Assembly (NCBI GenBank): GCA_023136735.1
Contig: JAGLQQ010000183.1
Coordinates: 1 to 25,565 of the forward strand
Length of the DNA: 25,565 nt
Direction of reading: 5' to 3'
From: Candidatus Omnitrophota bacterium
GTDB taxonomy: Bacteria > Omnitrophota > Gorgyraeia > B26-G9
Below are positions 1 through 7,490 of the stretch, piece by piece. Position numbers and translations under genes: made by a program. The notes under the pieces were generated by a model. That model ran no database searches and had not been told where the DNA came from. It saw only the letters and a list, made by a program, of their open reading frames with translations. Numbering within the stretch: the first letter of the stretch is position 1; the number at the start of each line of letters is the position of its first letter.

Positions 1-69
1 GTAGTATCTACCATATAAGAGCTTTGTTGAATGCACAAAAGCTTAATTGGAATTTATGGAAATATGTCT

Positions 70-135
70 AAATACCCTGTGCTTATAAGGATTAATCTAG
101 GTTCTTAATTGCTTGTAAGTGCAGGGTATTTTATG
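70..135 (+). terminator. Long stem-loop at window start, possible terminator of an upstream gene
   Basis: Bases 70-89 pair with bases 112-131 over 20 positions with no bulge; three of the pairs are G-U wobbles in RNA. The loop is 22 nt. The outer stem starts with AAATACCCTG and ends with CAGGGTATTT, followed by T-rich sequence, so it could terminate transcription from either side. No coding frame in bases 1-69 can be attributed to a gene. The U-tract is short, so the terminator role is inference. The stem itself is seen directly. Confidence 0.45.
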
Positions 136-229
136 TTACAATACGCCTATTGAAAGTTCTATTCTATGTTTTACCCCCGGATTAAACTAACATTTGTTTG
201 CCATAAAAAAAAGCAAAGAAAGCAGAAAA

Positions 230-883
230 ATGTATAAAACAACAAAAGCACTTGATAAAATCCAAACAAGTATGGATAGCATTGAACCGGGCAGTTTTCG
301 TTATGAAATTCTAAACTGTGCAAAAACTTTCAAGTCTTCATGGCTTGAACTTGGCCAGCATCTGGTAGCTGTCTATAAGGATAAGATGTATAAGGAATGG
401 GATTACCTGACCTTTGAGGCTTATTGTAGTAAAGAGATAGGGATTAGAAAAGAAACAGGATTAAAATTGCTCAAGTCATATTATTTCCTTGAGCAGGAAG
501 AACCGCAATTTGTAAAGAAGGAATATCTTGAGTCAGCGAATAGCCCGCATCTGCCATCATATGAGGCAGTAAACACACTGCGTCAAGTAAAAACAAATAA
601 GGATCTCGGTATTGCCGATTATGAAAAAATGAAGAGACATGTTTTTGAGGAAGGGAAAGCGGACAAAGATGTAAAGGATGTTTACAAAGCAATGATGAAG
701 TCCGTAAGAGATGAGAAAAGCCCTGAGGAAGATCATGAACTGCGAAGATTGAAACATTTAAGTCGTGTTATCGGATCATTGACTTCAATTAAAAAAGAGA
801 TAAGAATAAGTAAATTTCTTCCTGATGATATCTTGGAAGAGTTAGGCAGAATAATTACAAAAATCGAAGTAGAAATAAAGTAG
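230..883 (+). CDS. Conserved-type hypothetical protein, helical, cytoplasmic
   Basis: This gene encodes 217 residues from the ATG at 230. An in-frame TTG at 194 would add 12 lysine-rich residues, but neither start has a good Shine-Dalgarno. The protein has no signal peptide or membrane segment and is rich in Lys and Glu, with predicted helices throughout. Near residues 35-85 it has a pattern of an LGQHL-type helix, a WDYLTFEAYC segment and an EIGIRKETGLKLLKSY helix, which reads like a small helix-turn-helix or phage/plasmid-type helical module. I do not recognise a named family. A weak possible promoter is TTACAA (136-141), 18 nt, TATTCT (160-165). The next gene starts 31 bp downstream, so co-transcription with the phosphate transporter is possible. 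Function unknown. Confidence 0.8.
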   Translation: MYKTTKALDKIQTSMDSIEPGSFRYEILNCAKTFKSSWLELGQHLVAVYKDKMYKEWDYLTFEAYCSKEIGIRKETGLKLLKSYYFLEQEEPQFVKKEYLESANSPHLPSYEAVNTLRQVKTNKDLGIADYEKMKRHVFEEGKADKDVKDVYKAMMKSVRDEKSPEEDHELRRLKHLSRVIGSLTSIKKEIRISKFLPDDILEELGRIITKIEVEIK

Positions 884-914
884 TGTATGGTTTTTAATTT
901 ATTGCGGAGGTGGA

Positions 915-2588
915 ATGCTTAAAGAAGTTATTTTTGGTTTAGTTGGCGGCTTGGGTTTATTCATTTATGGAATCCATCTGATGGGTGAAGGTTTACAGAA
1001 TGCTGCCGGGGATAGAATGCGCCACTTATTAAAAGTACTTACTAAAAACAGGATAATGGGTGCTGGGGTCGGAGCATTTATTACTGCTTTGATGCAGAGT
1101 TCCTCAGCAACTACAGTTATGCTTGTCGGTTTTGTTAATGCTGGTCTAATGGGACTAAGGCAGGCAATAGTGGTAATTTTAGGTGCGCATATCGGGACTA
1201 CAATTACAGGGCAAATTATTGCGTTCAAATTAACAGATTATGCATTGCCGTTTATAGCTTTGGGAGCTGTTTTTTATTTATTTGTTAATAAAAGGTTCTG
1301 GAAATTCTTAGGTTTATTCTTTTTAGGATTCGGGATTCTGTTCTTAGGTTTAAATATAATGACTTCAGGGATAAAGCCGTTGGCATCTGACCCTGTAGTA
1401 AGAGAGATTTTTATTGCTTTTAGTAAAAATCCGGTTTTAGGGATATTAACGGGAGCAGTATTAACTGCAATTTTTCAAAGTTCAAGTGTAACAACAGGTA
1501 TTATTATAGGACTCGGGGTAATGGGCTTGCTTGATTTGTATGCAGCAGTTCCGCTTATTTTTGGCTGTAATATAGGAACGTGTGTAACGGCAATGCTTGC
1601 ATCTATCGGAACAACTATTGCTGCTAGGCGCACAGCATTTGCTCATATTTTAATTCAAATTATGGGTGCGATTATATTTCTACCAACATTATTTCTTTTT
1701 AAAGGAATTTTTATTCGGATGGTAGGGCATACTTCTAATGATATTGCTCGGCAAATAGCAAATGCGCACACTATTTTTAATATAGCAAACACTTTACTAT
1801 TTCTTCCGTTTGTTGATTTATTTGCGAGGCTTGTTACAAAAATGATACCGGGGGAAGATGTAATTATTGATACACAGCCAAAATTTTTAGAAAAGCATCT
1901 TTTGCATACACCAACGGTAGCTGTAGATGCATCAATAAAAGAGATGGTCAGAATGACAGAGCTTTCTTGCAGTATGTTTGATGATGCAATGAAAGGTTTT
2001 TTGAGCGGTGATATAAAACCATTGAAGCTTGTTTCGAGAAAAGAGAGAGTAGTTGATAATCTTCAGGAAGCAATTACAAATTATCTTATGGAGCTCATGC
2101 AAAAGGAGATTTCACCAGAAATTGCGAATAAGATTCCTTCTCTGCTGCACAGTGTTAATGACATTGAAAGAATAGGTGATCATTCTGAAAATCTAACCGA
2201 ACTGAGTGAGAGGAAGATTACATTAGGTTTACCATTTTCTCCTGAAGCAGAAGATGATCTTAAAGAAATGTTCTCTCTTGTAGAGAAAATGGGAGAGATA
2301 ACGGTAACGTCTTTAAATGCTTATGATCTTGCACAAGCAAAAGCAGTGTTAGAGTTAGAAGGGCAAGTTAACAAACTTACGCTTCAGTTGAGAGAAAATC
2401 ATATAAATCGCTTATCTCAGGGAAAATGTAAAGTTCTTTCAGGGATTATATTTTTGGATATGGTTAGCAATTTTGAGAAGATAGGCGATCATCTTACCAA
2501 TGTGGCTCAGGCAGTTTTAGGTAAATTGCAATGGGATAAAGCAATTATAAGCGGAAAACCACAGAAAGAAGATGCTTTTAAAATATAA
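915..2588 (+). CDS. Na+/phosphate cotransporter family protein with C-terminal PhoU-like domain
   Basis: This is a 557-residue inner-membrane transporter of the Na/Pi cotransporter family (NptA/YjbB type), expected to move inorganic phosphate with sodium. The N-terminal half (residues about 5-310) is strongly hydrophobic. It contains the two inverted-repeat signature motifs of the family, QSSSATT near residue 60 and QSSSVTT near residue 190, and GxxIGTxxT-type segments follow each one. The C-terminal part (residues about 340-540) is soluble and helical with two ERIGDH/EKIGDH motifs, typical of PhoU-like four-helix domains. The length is normal for the transporter-plus-PhoU form (about 540-560). 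The ATG at 915 follows GGAGG at 906-910. The YjbB-like role in exporting excess phosphate is an alternative direction of transport. Confidence 0.93.
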   Translation: MLKEVIFGLVGGLGLFIYGIHLMGEGLQNAAGDRMRHLLKVLTKNRIMGAGVGAFITALMQSSSATTVMLVGFVNAGLMGLRQAIVVILGAHIGTTITGQIIAFKLTDYALPFIALGAVFYLFVNKRFWKFLGLFFLGFGILFLGLNIMTSGIKPLASDPVVREIFIAFSKNPVLGILTGAVLTAIFQSSSVTTGIIIGLGVMGLLDLYAAVPLIFGCNIGTCVTAMLASIGTTIAARRTAFAHILIQIMGAIIFLPTLFLFKGIFIRMVGHTSNDIARQIANAHTIFNIANTLLFLPFVDLFARLVTKMIPGEDVIIDTQPKFLEKHLLHTPTVAVDASIKEMVRMTELSCSMFDDAMKGFLSGDIKPLKLVSRKERVVDNLQEAITNYLMELMQKEISPEIANKIPSLLHSVNDIERIGDHSENLTELSERKITLGLPFSPEAEDDLKEMFSLVEKMGEITVTSLNAYDLAQAKAVLELEGQVNKLTLQLRENHINRLSQGKCKVLSGIIFLDMVSNFEKIGDHLTNVAQAVLGKLQWDKAIISGKPQKEDAFKI

Positions 2589-2602
2589 TAAGGGTAAGAA
2601 GC

Positions 2603-2640
2603 ATTTTGACATAATTTATCCAGTGAGTTATAGTCAAAAT
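2603..2640 (+). promoter_or_regulatory. Sigma-70-type promoter for mgtE, flanked by an inverted repeat
   Basis: TTGACA (2606-2611) is separated by exactly 17 nt from TATAGT (2629-2634), a near-consensus housekeeping promoter. An 8-bp perfect inverted repeat, ATTTTGAC (2603-2610) and GTCAAAAT (2633-2640), brackets it. A further ATTTTTGACT copy lies at 2651-2660. Transcription would start near 2641, giving a leader of about 45 nt before the mgtE ATG, which is too short for an M-box riboswitch. The promoter match is seen directly. An operator role for the repeat is inference. Confidence 0.7.
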
Positions 2641-2685
2641 AAGGGAAAACATTTTTGACTAAAAATAACAGTTAAGTTGCAAATT

Positions 2686-4086
2686 ATGAATAAAAAAAAC
2701 CTACAAAAACCATTAAGTATTACAGCGTTGTTTGTCCCGGAAATCAGGGCTCTTTTGACTAAGAAAAGCTTTTCTGAGGTAAAAGCACTTATGTCTAGGA
2801 TACCGGCAATAGATATTGCCGAGCGATGGCATAATTTCTCTGAGCAGGAGAAAATTCTTATTTTTAAGCTCCTGAGAACATTCCTGGCTGTGGAATTGTT
2901 CGAGGTTCTTAAATTTGAAGACCAGTCGTTCCTTCTAGATAATCTTGATAATGCTGAAGTATCTCAGGTTCTTAATGAAATGGCTCCGGATGATCGTGCT
3001 AATCTTTTTAAAGATCTGCCTCCTAAGGTGATAAAAAAGTTCTTTAAATTGATGAAAAAGGAAGAGGTTGAGGACGTAAGAGAGTTGATGACTTACGACG
3101 AGGGAACTGCTGGCGCGATAATGACAACGGATTATGTTGAGCTGCGTAAGGAGATAACGGCACGCGCGGCAATTCTAAAATTACAGGACACTTTGAGCTT
3201 TGATGATGCCTTAGATATCAGCTCAATATACGTTACTGACGCAGGGCATAAATTGATTGGATTAGTTGAACTGCAGGATCTGATTAAAGCACCAACAGAT
3301 ATGCTTATAAAAGATTTGATGGAAAGTACTGACTTCATAAAAATCAATGAGTATACACCTGATGAGGAGGTTGCCCAGAGTTTTAAGCGGTATGATCTTA
3401 TTGATGCTCCGGTTGTTGATGAAAAAGATGAATTGATCGGTGTCATTACTATTGATGATATTGTAGATGTTATTGACCGGGAAGCAACAAAGGAGATCTA
3501 CGAAGTTGGTAAGATGACTCCTGGGGAAGGTAAAATAATAAGTTATGCGACAGCTACGGTAAAGGAGCTTATCAGTCGCCGAGCAGGATGGCTTGTTTTT
3601 CTGCTTGTATTTGATTTTTTAACAGGAACAGTCCTTAAAACATTTCAAAGTTCTCTAAGCAGTGTAGTAGCGCTTGTGTTTTTTATTCCTATGCTACTGG
3701 GTACTGGGGGGAATGCAGGGACTCAGAGTTCAATTACGGTTATCCGCGGCTTAGCTACAGGGGATGTCAGCTTTAGTAATCTTAAAAGGGTATTTAAAAT
3801 TGAGCTCTTTGCCGCTTTGATAATGGGGCTTATAGTGGGGGTAGTGGCTTTTTTTAGAGCTCTTTTGCTGCAGAGTGATCCGTTAATCGGATTAGTGGTG
3901 GGTTTGACAATGTTTTTAATAGTATTGCTGTCGATATGCACTGGTATTTCGTTGCCGTTTATTTCAAAAAAAATGGGCTTTGACCCAGCTGTGCTTGCCG
4001 GACCGATTACGACAAGCTTTGTTGATGTAATTGGGTTAATAATATATTTTAAGGTTGCGCAGTGTATCCTACCGATATTAAGATAA
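2686..4086 (+). CDS. mgtE: Magnesium transporter MgtE
   Basis: This 466-residue protein is an MgtE-type Mg2+ channel/transporter of the inner membrane. The domain order is canonical. An N-terminal superhelical MgtE_N domain (about residues 30-130) includes the MAPDDRANLF segment. Two CBS domains (about 135-265) contain the LIGLVELQDLI and LIGVITIDDIVDVI segments. A connecting helix leads into five membrane helices (about 285-466). The pore region keeps the G-GGNAGTQSS motif and the final-helix pattern FDPAVLAGPITTSFVDVIGL, whose Asp residues line the Mg2+ site in the family. The ATG at 2686 was chosen over an in-frame TTG at 2677. Neither has a clear Shine-Dalgarno. The gene has its own promoter at 2606-2634. 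In the family the cytosolic domains sense Mg2+ and gate the channel. Confidence 0.95.
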   Translation: MNKKNLQKPLSITALFVPEIRALLTKKSFSEVKALMSRIPAIDIAERWHNFSEQEKILIFKLLRTFLAVELFEVLKFEDQSFLLDNLDNAEVSQVLNEMAPDDRANLFKDLPPKVIKKFFKLMKKEEVEDVRELMTYDEGTAGAIMTTDYVELRKEITARAAILKLQDTLSFDDALDISSIYVTDAGHKLIGLVELQDLIKAPTDMLIKDLMESTDFIKINEYTPDEEVAQSFKRYDLIDAPVVDEKDELIGVITIDDIVDVIDREATKEIYEVGKMTPGEGKIISYATATVKELISRRAGWLVFLLVFDFLTGTVLKTFQSSLSSVVALVFFIPMLLGTGGNAGTQSSITVIRGLATGDVSFSNLKRVFKIELFAALIMGLIVGVVAFFRALLLQSDPLIGLVVGLTMFLIVLLSICTGISLPFISKKMGFDPAVLAGPITTSFVDVIGLIIYFKVAQCILPILR

Positions 4087-4139
4087 TCAAAGGAAATTCA
4101 AGCAAGTATTTTGGAAAGCTAGGTTAAAGGCAAAATTTC

Positions 4140-4856
4140 ATGATAAGACTTTATGGCAAGAATCAGGTGGTAGAGCGCTTAAAGACGCGTCCTAAGACTA
4201 TACAAAAAATAATTTTTAAGAAAAGTACAGATAACGGCTTTATTGAAAAGTTAGCAGTCGAAAATAATATTCCGCATGTTTTGCTTTCTGATAAGGAATT
4301 TATTTCTATTTCAAATAATATAAATAATCAGGGAGTTATAGCCCAAATCCAGGATTTCCAGTATACTGACTTAGAGGATATTTTGCAATTGCCGAATGAA
4401 AAGAAGTTGACACTGATTGCACTAAGTAATATTACTGATCCACAGAACCTAGGTTCTATCTTAAGAACAACAGCTTGTTTCGGCAGATTTGCCCTGATAA
4501 TTCCCAAACACAGATCAGCAAGTATTACCGAATCCGTTTTAAAGGTTGCCTGTGGAGGTGAAAACTATATACCGGTTATACAGGAAACAAACCTTATTCC
4601 TGTGATAAAACAAACTAAGGATGCAGGCTATTGGGTTGCCGGTACGGTAGTTGAAGATGGAGTCGATCTCACTGGTTTTAACTTTCAATTTCCTCTTTGC
4701 CTGGTTATCGGTTCTGAGGATAAGGGTATACGCTCGGGATTAATGTCGCATTTGGATTTTAAAGTTACGTTGCCTATGCCCGGAGCAGGACTTTCTCTTA
4801 ATGCGGCGGTAGCAACAGCGATATTCTGCTATGAAGTAATCCGACAAAAAAGGTAA
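4140..4856 (+). CDS. rlmB: 23S rRNA (guanosine-2'-O-)-methyltransferase, TrmH/SpoU family, RlmB-like
   Basis: This 238-residue protein is a SAM-dependent RNA 2'-O-ribose methyltransferase of the SPOUT class. The first 75 residues resemble the L30e-like substrate-binding domain of RlmB, including the NNQGVIAQ strand. The catalytic domain carries all three SpoU motifs. Motif 1 is N-x-x-D-P-x-N-x-G-x-x-x-R near residue 98 (ITDPQNLGSILRT). Motif 2 is VIGSEDKGIR near residue 190. Motif 3 is LPMPGAGLSLNAAVATAI near residue 212. These form the knotted SAM site, and the motif 1 Arg is the catalytic residue in characterised relatives. RlmB methylates G2251 of 23S rRNA. A tRNA target (TrmH-like) cannot be excluded from sequence alone. 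It lies 53 bp after mgtE and may share its transcript. Confidence 0.9.
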   Translation: MIRLYGKNQVVERLKTRPKTIQKIIFKKSTDNGFIEKLAVENNIPHVLLSDKEFISISNNINNQGVIAQIQDFQYTDLEDILQLPNEKKLTLIALSNITDPQNLGSILRTTACFGRFALIIPKHRSASITESVLKVACGGENYIPVIQETNLIPVIKQTKDAGYWVAGTVVEDGVDLTGFNFQFPLCLVIGSEDKGIRSGLMSHLDFKVTLPMPGAGLSLNAAVATAIFCYEVIRQKR

Positions 4857-4892
4857 TTGCATAGACTCTGATTTTGCATTTAAGTTATCGCT

Positions 4893-5303
4893 ATGAAAAC
4901 AGTTAAATATAAGATTAAACTTATAGTTAAATCTATAACTTTTATAATAGTGGTGTTTTTTCTCACTCTTTGGGTTGGGATTAATTGTTTGCTAGCATTG
5001 GAGAGCAATAAGAAGGAAATTTCAACGCATAGCTATGTATCATCTGAATGGAATAAAGCAATAAACCAGGAAGAAAACAAAAATAAAAAGTATCCGGATA
5101 AAAAAAAAATAACGCCGGAGACAGTTAGACTTACAATCAATGAATACTATATCCCGCAGTTTTCAGAGTTGCTTGATAAGGGAGTCGAATATTTTGAATG
5201 GCTCAATAAGCTTGATGATCCGTATCTGAATCGTTATAAACTAGATGTAAGGGTGGATCCTGATGATGAACGTCTTAAACTGTTCTGGAAGCGCTCATTT
5301 TAG
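4893..5303 (+). CDS. Small membrane-anchored or exported hypothetical protein
   Basis: This 136-residue protein begins with a basic stretch (Lys at 2, 5, 7, 9 and 13) and a long hydrophobic segment at about residues 14-36. That suggests either a signal peptide or an N-terminal anchor with the remainder outside the inner membrane. Cys32 lies in the hydrophobic segment but is not preceded by a good lipobox. The rest is highly charged: a Lys-rich stretch at about residues 60-72, then an acidic, aromatic C-terminal part with DVRVDPDDERLKLFWKRSF near the end. I recognise no family. It lies 36 bp after the methyltransferase gene, likely on the same transcript. The start has no strong Shine-Dalgarno, but no alternative start fits better. 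Function unknown. Confidence 0.72.
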   Translation: MKTVKYKIKLIVKSITFIIVVFFLTLWVGINCLLALESNKKEISTHSYVSSEWNKAINQEENKNKKYPDKKKITPETVRLTINEYYIPQFSELLDKGVEYFEWLNKLDDPYLNRYKLDVRVDPDDERLKLFWKRSF

Positions 5304-5328
5304 TGTTTTGTAAGGAGGAAAACTTAAT

Positions 5329-5383
5329 ATCCTAATTTCTGTCATCCTAATTTCTTGACGTTGCAATTAAATAATGCTATACT
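5329..5383 (+). promoter_or_regulatory. Promoter with tandem 12-bp direct repeat upstream
   Basis: TTGACG (5355-5360), a 17-nt spacer and TATACT (5378-5383) form a strong sigma-70-type promoter for the small exported protein starting at 5419. Directly upstream, ATCCTAATTTCT occurs twice, at 5329-5340 and 5344-5355, with a period of 15 nt. The second copy touches the -35 box. This arrangement resembles a tandem binding site for a regulator. That role is inference; the repeats and promoter boxes are seen directly. Confidence 0.7.
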
Positions 5384-5418
5384 AAATTTAACTTTTTGGC
5401 CTTATTGAGGAGGAAAAA

Positions 5419-5793
5419 ATGGGGAAAAATTTATTTGTAATAACTCTAATTATTACAGTATTGTTCATGGCTACGCAGGGGGCGAGTTTGTTTGCTGAAG
5501 AAAAGACTGAGTCTTCAGTGCTTACTTTAGGAACAAAGACTCAGAATGTATTTGGTGCTGTGGGCAAAGTTGAGTATGTTGATTTTAAGCCTAAAGGAGA
5601 ATCAACTATAATACTTAAAACTAGTAAGGGCGAATCTATATCTGTTTCCCTTAAAGAGCTGAAGAATGATGCGACTGTTTTGACAACTTTTAGAAAAGAA
5701 AAAGACAAGAAGGGAAGAGAAAAGAACACGCTTATTTCTTTAAGTATTGTTAAAACAGCTAAGCAGGCTAAGAAGGCGAAGAGAAAGAAATAG
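5419..5793 (+). CDS. Small exported lysine-rich hypothetical protein
   Basis: This 124-residue protein starts at an ATG preceded by GAGGAGG, a strong Shine-Dalgarno. Residues 1-26 form a clear Sec signal peptide: Lys3, a hydrophobic core at about 5-18, and a likely cleavage site after SLFA, before Glu27. The mature part is about 98 residues. It has a short beta-rich section with alternating hydrophobic residues (VGKVEYVDF, TIILKTSKGESISVSL) and ends in a strongly basic tail (KTAKQAKKAKRKK). The gene is a monocistron with its own promoter (5355-5383) and a terminator (5827-5863), so it is probably well expressed. The middle section could be a small beta-barrel such as an OB- or SH3-like fold, but no family is recognised. 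A basic tail outside the membrane could bind polyanions; this is inference. Confidence 0.82.
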   Translation: MGKNLFVITLIITVLFMATQGASLFAEEKTESSVLTLGTKTQNVFGAVGKVEYVDFKPKGESTIILKTSKGESISVSLKELKNDATVLTTFRKEKDKKGREKNTLISLSIVKTAKQAKKAKRKK

Positions 5794-5826
5794 ATCAACG
5801 CAAATAATACAATCTGTTATTTTAAT

Positions 5827-5863
5827 AAGTGTAGAGAAGTCCTGACTGGTTCTCTACACTTTT
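5827..5863 (+). terminator. Rho-independent terminator after the small exported protein
   Basis: AAGTGTAGAGAA (5827-5838) pairs perfectly with TTCTCTACACTT (5850-5861) to give a 12-bp stem with an 11-nt loop, followed by TTAAT. It separates the upstream block from the tRNA cluster. It is rather AT-rich for a terminator, but the position and T-run fit. Confidence 0.75.
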
Positions 5864-5898
5864 AATATTAAAATATCAGTTAAGAATTATAAATGATT

Positions 5899-5977
5899 CG
5901 GGGCATGGCTCAGCTTGGCTTAGAGCGCTTGGTTTGGGACCAAGAAATCGGTGGTTCGAATCCACCTGCCCCGACCA
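5899..5977 (+). tRNA. tRNA-Pro (anticodon TGG)
   Basis: A complete cloverleaf can be folded. The 7-bp acceptor is CGGGGCA with TGCCCCG. The D stem is GCTC/GAGC with an 11-nt loop. The anticodon stem is CTTGG/CCAAG with loop TTTGGGA (anticodon TGG). The T arm is GGTGG TTCGAAT CCACC. The discriminator is A and CCA is encoded (5975-5977). It is the first of three tRNA genes in a row. Confidence 0.97.
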
Positions 5978-6060
5978 CTTGATATTATTTGAGTATAGGG
6001 ATTAAGTTTTTAAGTTGAATTGATTTCTACAATATCTGTTTGGCTTTAATATAATTACGG

Positions 6061-6137
<77 letters not shown>

Positions 6138-6158
6138 AAATTAGCTATGAGTTTTTAT

Positions 6159-6236
6159 GGTGGATGTAGCTCAGTTGGTTAGAGCTCATGATTGTGGTTC
6201 ATGAGGTCGGGGGTTCGAGTCCCCTCATCCACCCCA
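6159..6236 (+). tRNA. tRNA-His (anticodon GTG)
   Basis: The acceptor is GTGGATG with CATCCAC, and it has the extra G(-1) at 6159 that pairs with C73 at 6233, the hallmark of tRNA-His. The anticodon stem is CATGA/TCATG with loop TTGTGGT (anticodon GTG). The T arm is GGGGG TTCGAGT CCCCT. CCA is encoded at 6234-6236. Confidence 0.97.
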
Positions 6237-6317
6237 AAAAAAATGTGGTATCGAAACCTGAGTTCATTAGTTGTTGTTAATTTAGCAACAGGTATATGAA
6301 AAGAAAGATAGGAATAT

Positions 6318-7406
6318 ATGATTAATGAATTGAAACCTCTTGTATTGGGAGACGTGGAAATTAAGGTCCCGATTATTCAAGGAGGTATGGGAGTCGCTAT
6401 TTCAACAGCTTCTTTAGCCAGTGCGGTTGCCAATTGCGGTGGCGCCGGAACAATAGCCAGTGTTGGACTGGGTTATGACTCTGAGTTGAATGAAACTGAT
6501 TTTGTTAAGGCCTCAAGAGAAGGGTTGCAAAATGAAATCCGTGAAACGAAAGAACTAACCAAAGGAGTTTTTGGAGCAAATATTCTAGTTGCTGTGTCAA
6601 ATTATGAAGAGTTGGCGCGGGTAGTTGCAGAAGAAAAAGCTGATTTTCTTGTTTCCGGAGCAGGGCTTCCCTTAAAATTACCCTCATATGTAGAGGGTTA
6701 TTCTGTGAAACTAATCCCAATTGTATCATCTGCGCGTGCGGCAGAAGTAATATTAAAAACCTGGAAAAAACGATATAATCGTTTTCCGGATGCTATAATT
6801 GTTGAAGGTCCACTTGCCGGGGGGCATTTGGGTTTTCGATTTGAAACCTTGACCTTACCTAAAGATAGCATGCTTGAATTTCTGGTTACAGAGGTGATAA
6901 AGGTTGTATGCGAGTATGAAAAGCAATATAAAACGCAAATTCCGGTTATTGCAGCTGGTGGTATCTTCGACGGAAAAGACGCAGCGCGTTTTTTCAAGCT
7001 GGGTGTAAATGCCGTGCAAATGGCGACGCGCTTTGTGGCTACACATGAGTGTTCGGTTCCCGATGAGTTCAAAAAGATTTATCTTGAAGCCAAGAAGGAA
7101 GATATTGTAATTATTAAAAGCCCTGTGGGTATGCCGGGAAGGTCGATAAAAACATCTTTGATCAATCGCGTTGTAGAAGGTAATAGAGAAGCATTCAAAT
7201 GTAATTATCGTTGTCTTAAAACCTGTAATCCTTCAACTGCTCCTTATTGTATAGCAAAAGCTTTGTTCAATGCTGTAAGCGGTAAAATTGAGGATGCAGT
7301 GGTTTTTGCCGGAAGTAATGTATATAGGGTCAATAAAATAGTTTCTGTTAAAGAGCTTATGGATGAAATTGTCGAGGAAACTATTACTGCTTTGAATCAG
7401 TCCTGA
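6318..7406 (+). CDS. Nitronate monooxygenase / FabK-type FMN-dependent TIM-barrel protein
   Basis: This 362-residue protein belongs to the 2-nitropropane dioxygenase family (class I nitronate monooxygenase or enoyl-ACP reductase II relatives). It should be a cytoplasmic FMN-binding TIM barrel. Family motifs visible in order are the N-terminal QGGMGVAIS loop (about 21-29), GANILVAV (about 86-93), and the EGPLAGGHLGF segment (about 163-173) with the His that is catalytic in nitronate monooxygenases. The phosphate-binding pattern AAGGIFDGKDAARFFKLG follows near residue 214, then VQMATRFVATHECSVPDEFK. Four cysteines sit near the C-terminus at 295, 299, 303 and 311. The ATG follows AGGA at 6310-6313. 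Nitronate oxidation and fatty-acid enoyl reduction cannot be separated from sequence alone, so no symbol is given. It is apparently monocistronic after the tRNAs. Confidence 0.88.
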   Translation: MINELKPLVLGDVEIKVPIIQGGMGVAISTASLASAVANCGGAGTIASVGLGYDSELNETDFVKASREGLQNEIRETKELTKGVFGANILVAVSNYEELARVVAEEKADFLVSGAGLPLKLPSYVEGYSVKLIPIVSSARAAEVILKTWKKRYNRFPDAIIVEGPLAGGHLGFRFETLTLPKDSMLEFLVTEVIKVVCEYEKQYKTQIPVIAAGGIFDGKDAARFFKLGVNAVQMATRFVATHECSVPDEFKKIYLEAKKEDIVIIKSPVGMPGRSIKTSLINRVVEGNREAFKCNYRCLKTCNPSTAPYCIAKALFNAVSGKIEDAVVFAGSNVYRVNKIVSVKELMDEIVEETITALNQS

Positions 7407-7433
7407 AGGATGAGCCTCTCAAAGAGTGATCCT
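7407..7433 (+). terminator. Weak hairpin directly after the nitronate monooxygenase stop
   Basis: AGGAT (7407-7411) pairs with ATCCT (7429-7433), and inner CTCT pairs with AGAG around a CAA loop, with an internal loop between the two stems. No U-tract follows immediately, so a terminator role is only possible. It begins at the first base after the stop codon. Confidence 0.25.
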
Positions 7434-7462
7434 GTCCGATATTAAAAAAATCCTTCCGGACC

Positions 7463-7490
7463 TTGTAAACTTTTATTTTTGTGGTATACT
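7463..7490 (+). promoter_or_regulatory. Putative sigma-70-type promoter for the PilZ gene
   Basis: TTGTAA (7463-7468), a 16-nt spacer and TATACT (7485-7490) lie about 68 bp before the PilZ start. The -10 is good and the -35 is moderate. The intervening leader has no obvious structure. Confidence 0.5.

Noticed and set aside
2589..2685. Possible M-box Mg2+ riboswitch before mgtE.
   Set aside because: The whole intergenic region is under 100 bp and the leader after the promoter is about 45 nt, too short for an M-box.
6050..6055. Perfect TATAAT just before tRNA-Arg.
   Set aside because: It would start transcription at or inside the mature tRNA 5' end and has no -35 box. The three tRNAs are more likely processed from one transcript, and the match comes from AT-rich spacer.
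6698..7072. Long open frame antisense to the nitronate monooxygenase gene.
   Set aside because: The sense frame has full family motifs. The antisense frame has no ribosome-binding site or recognisable domain.
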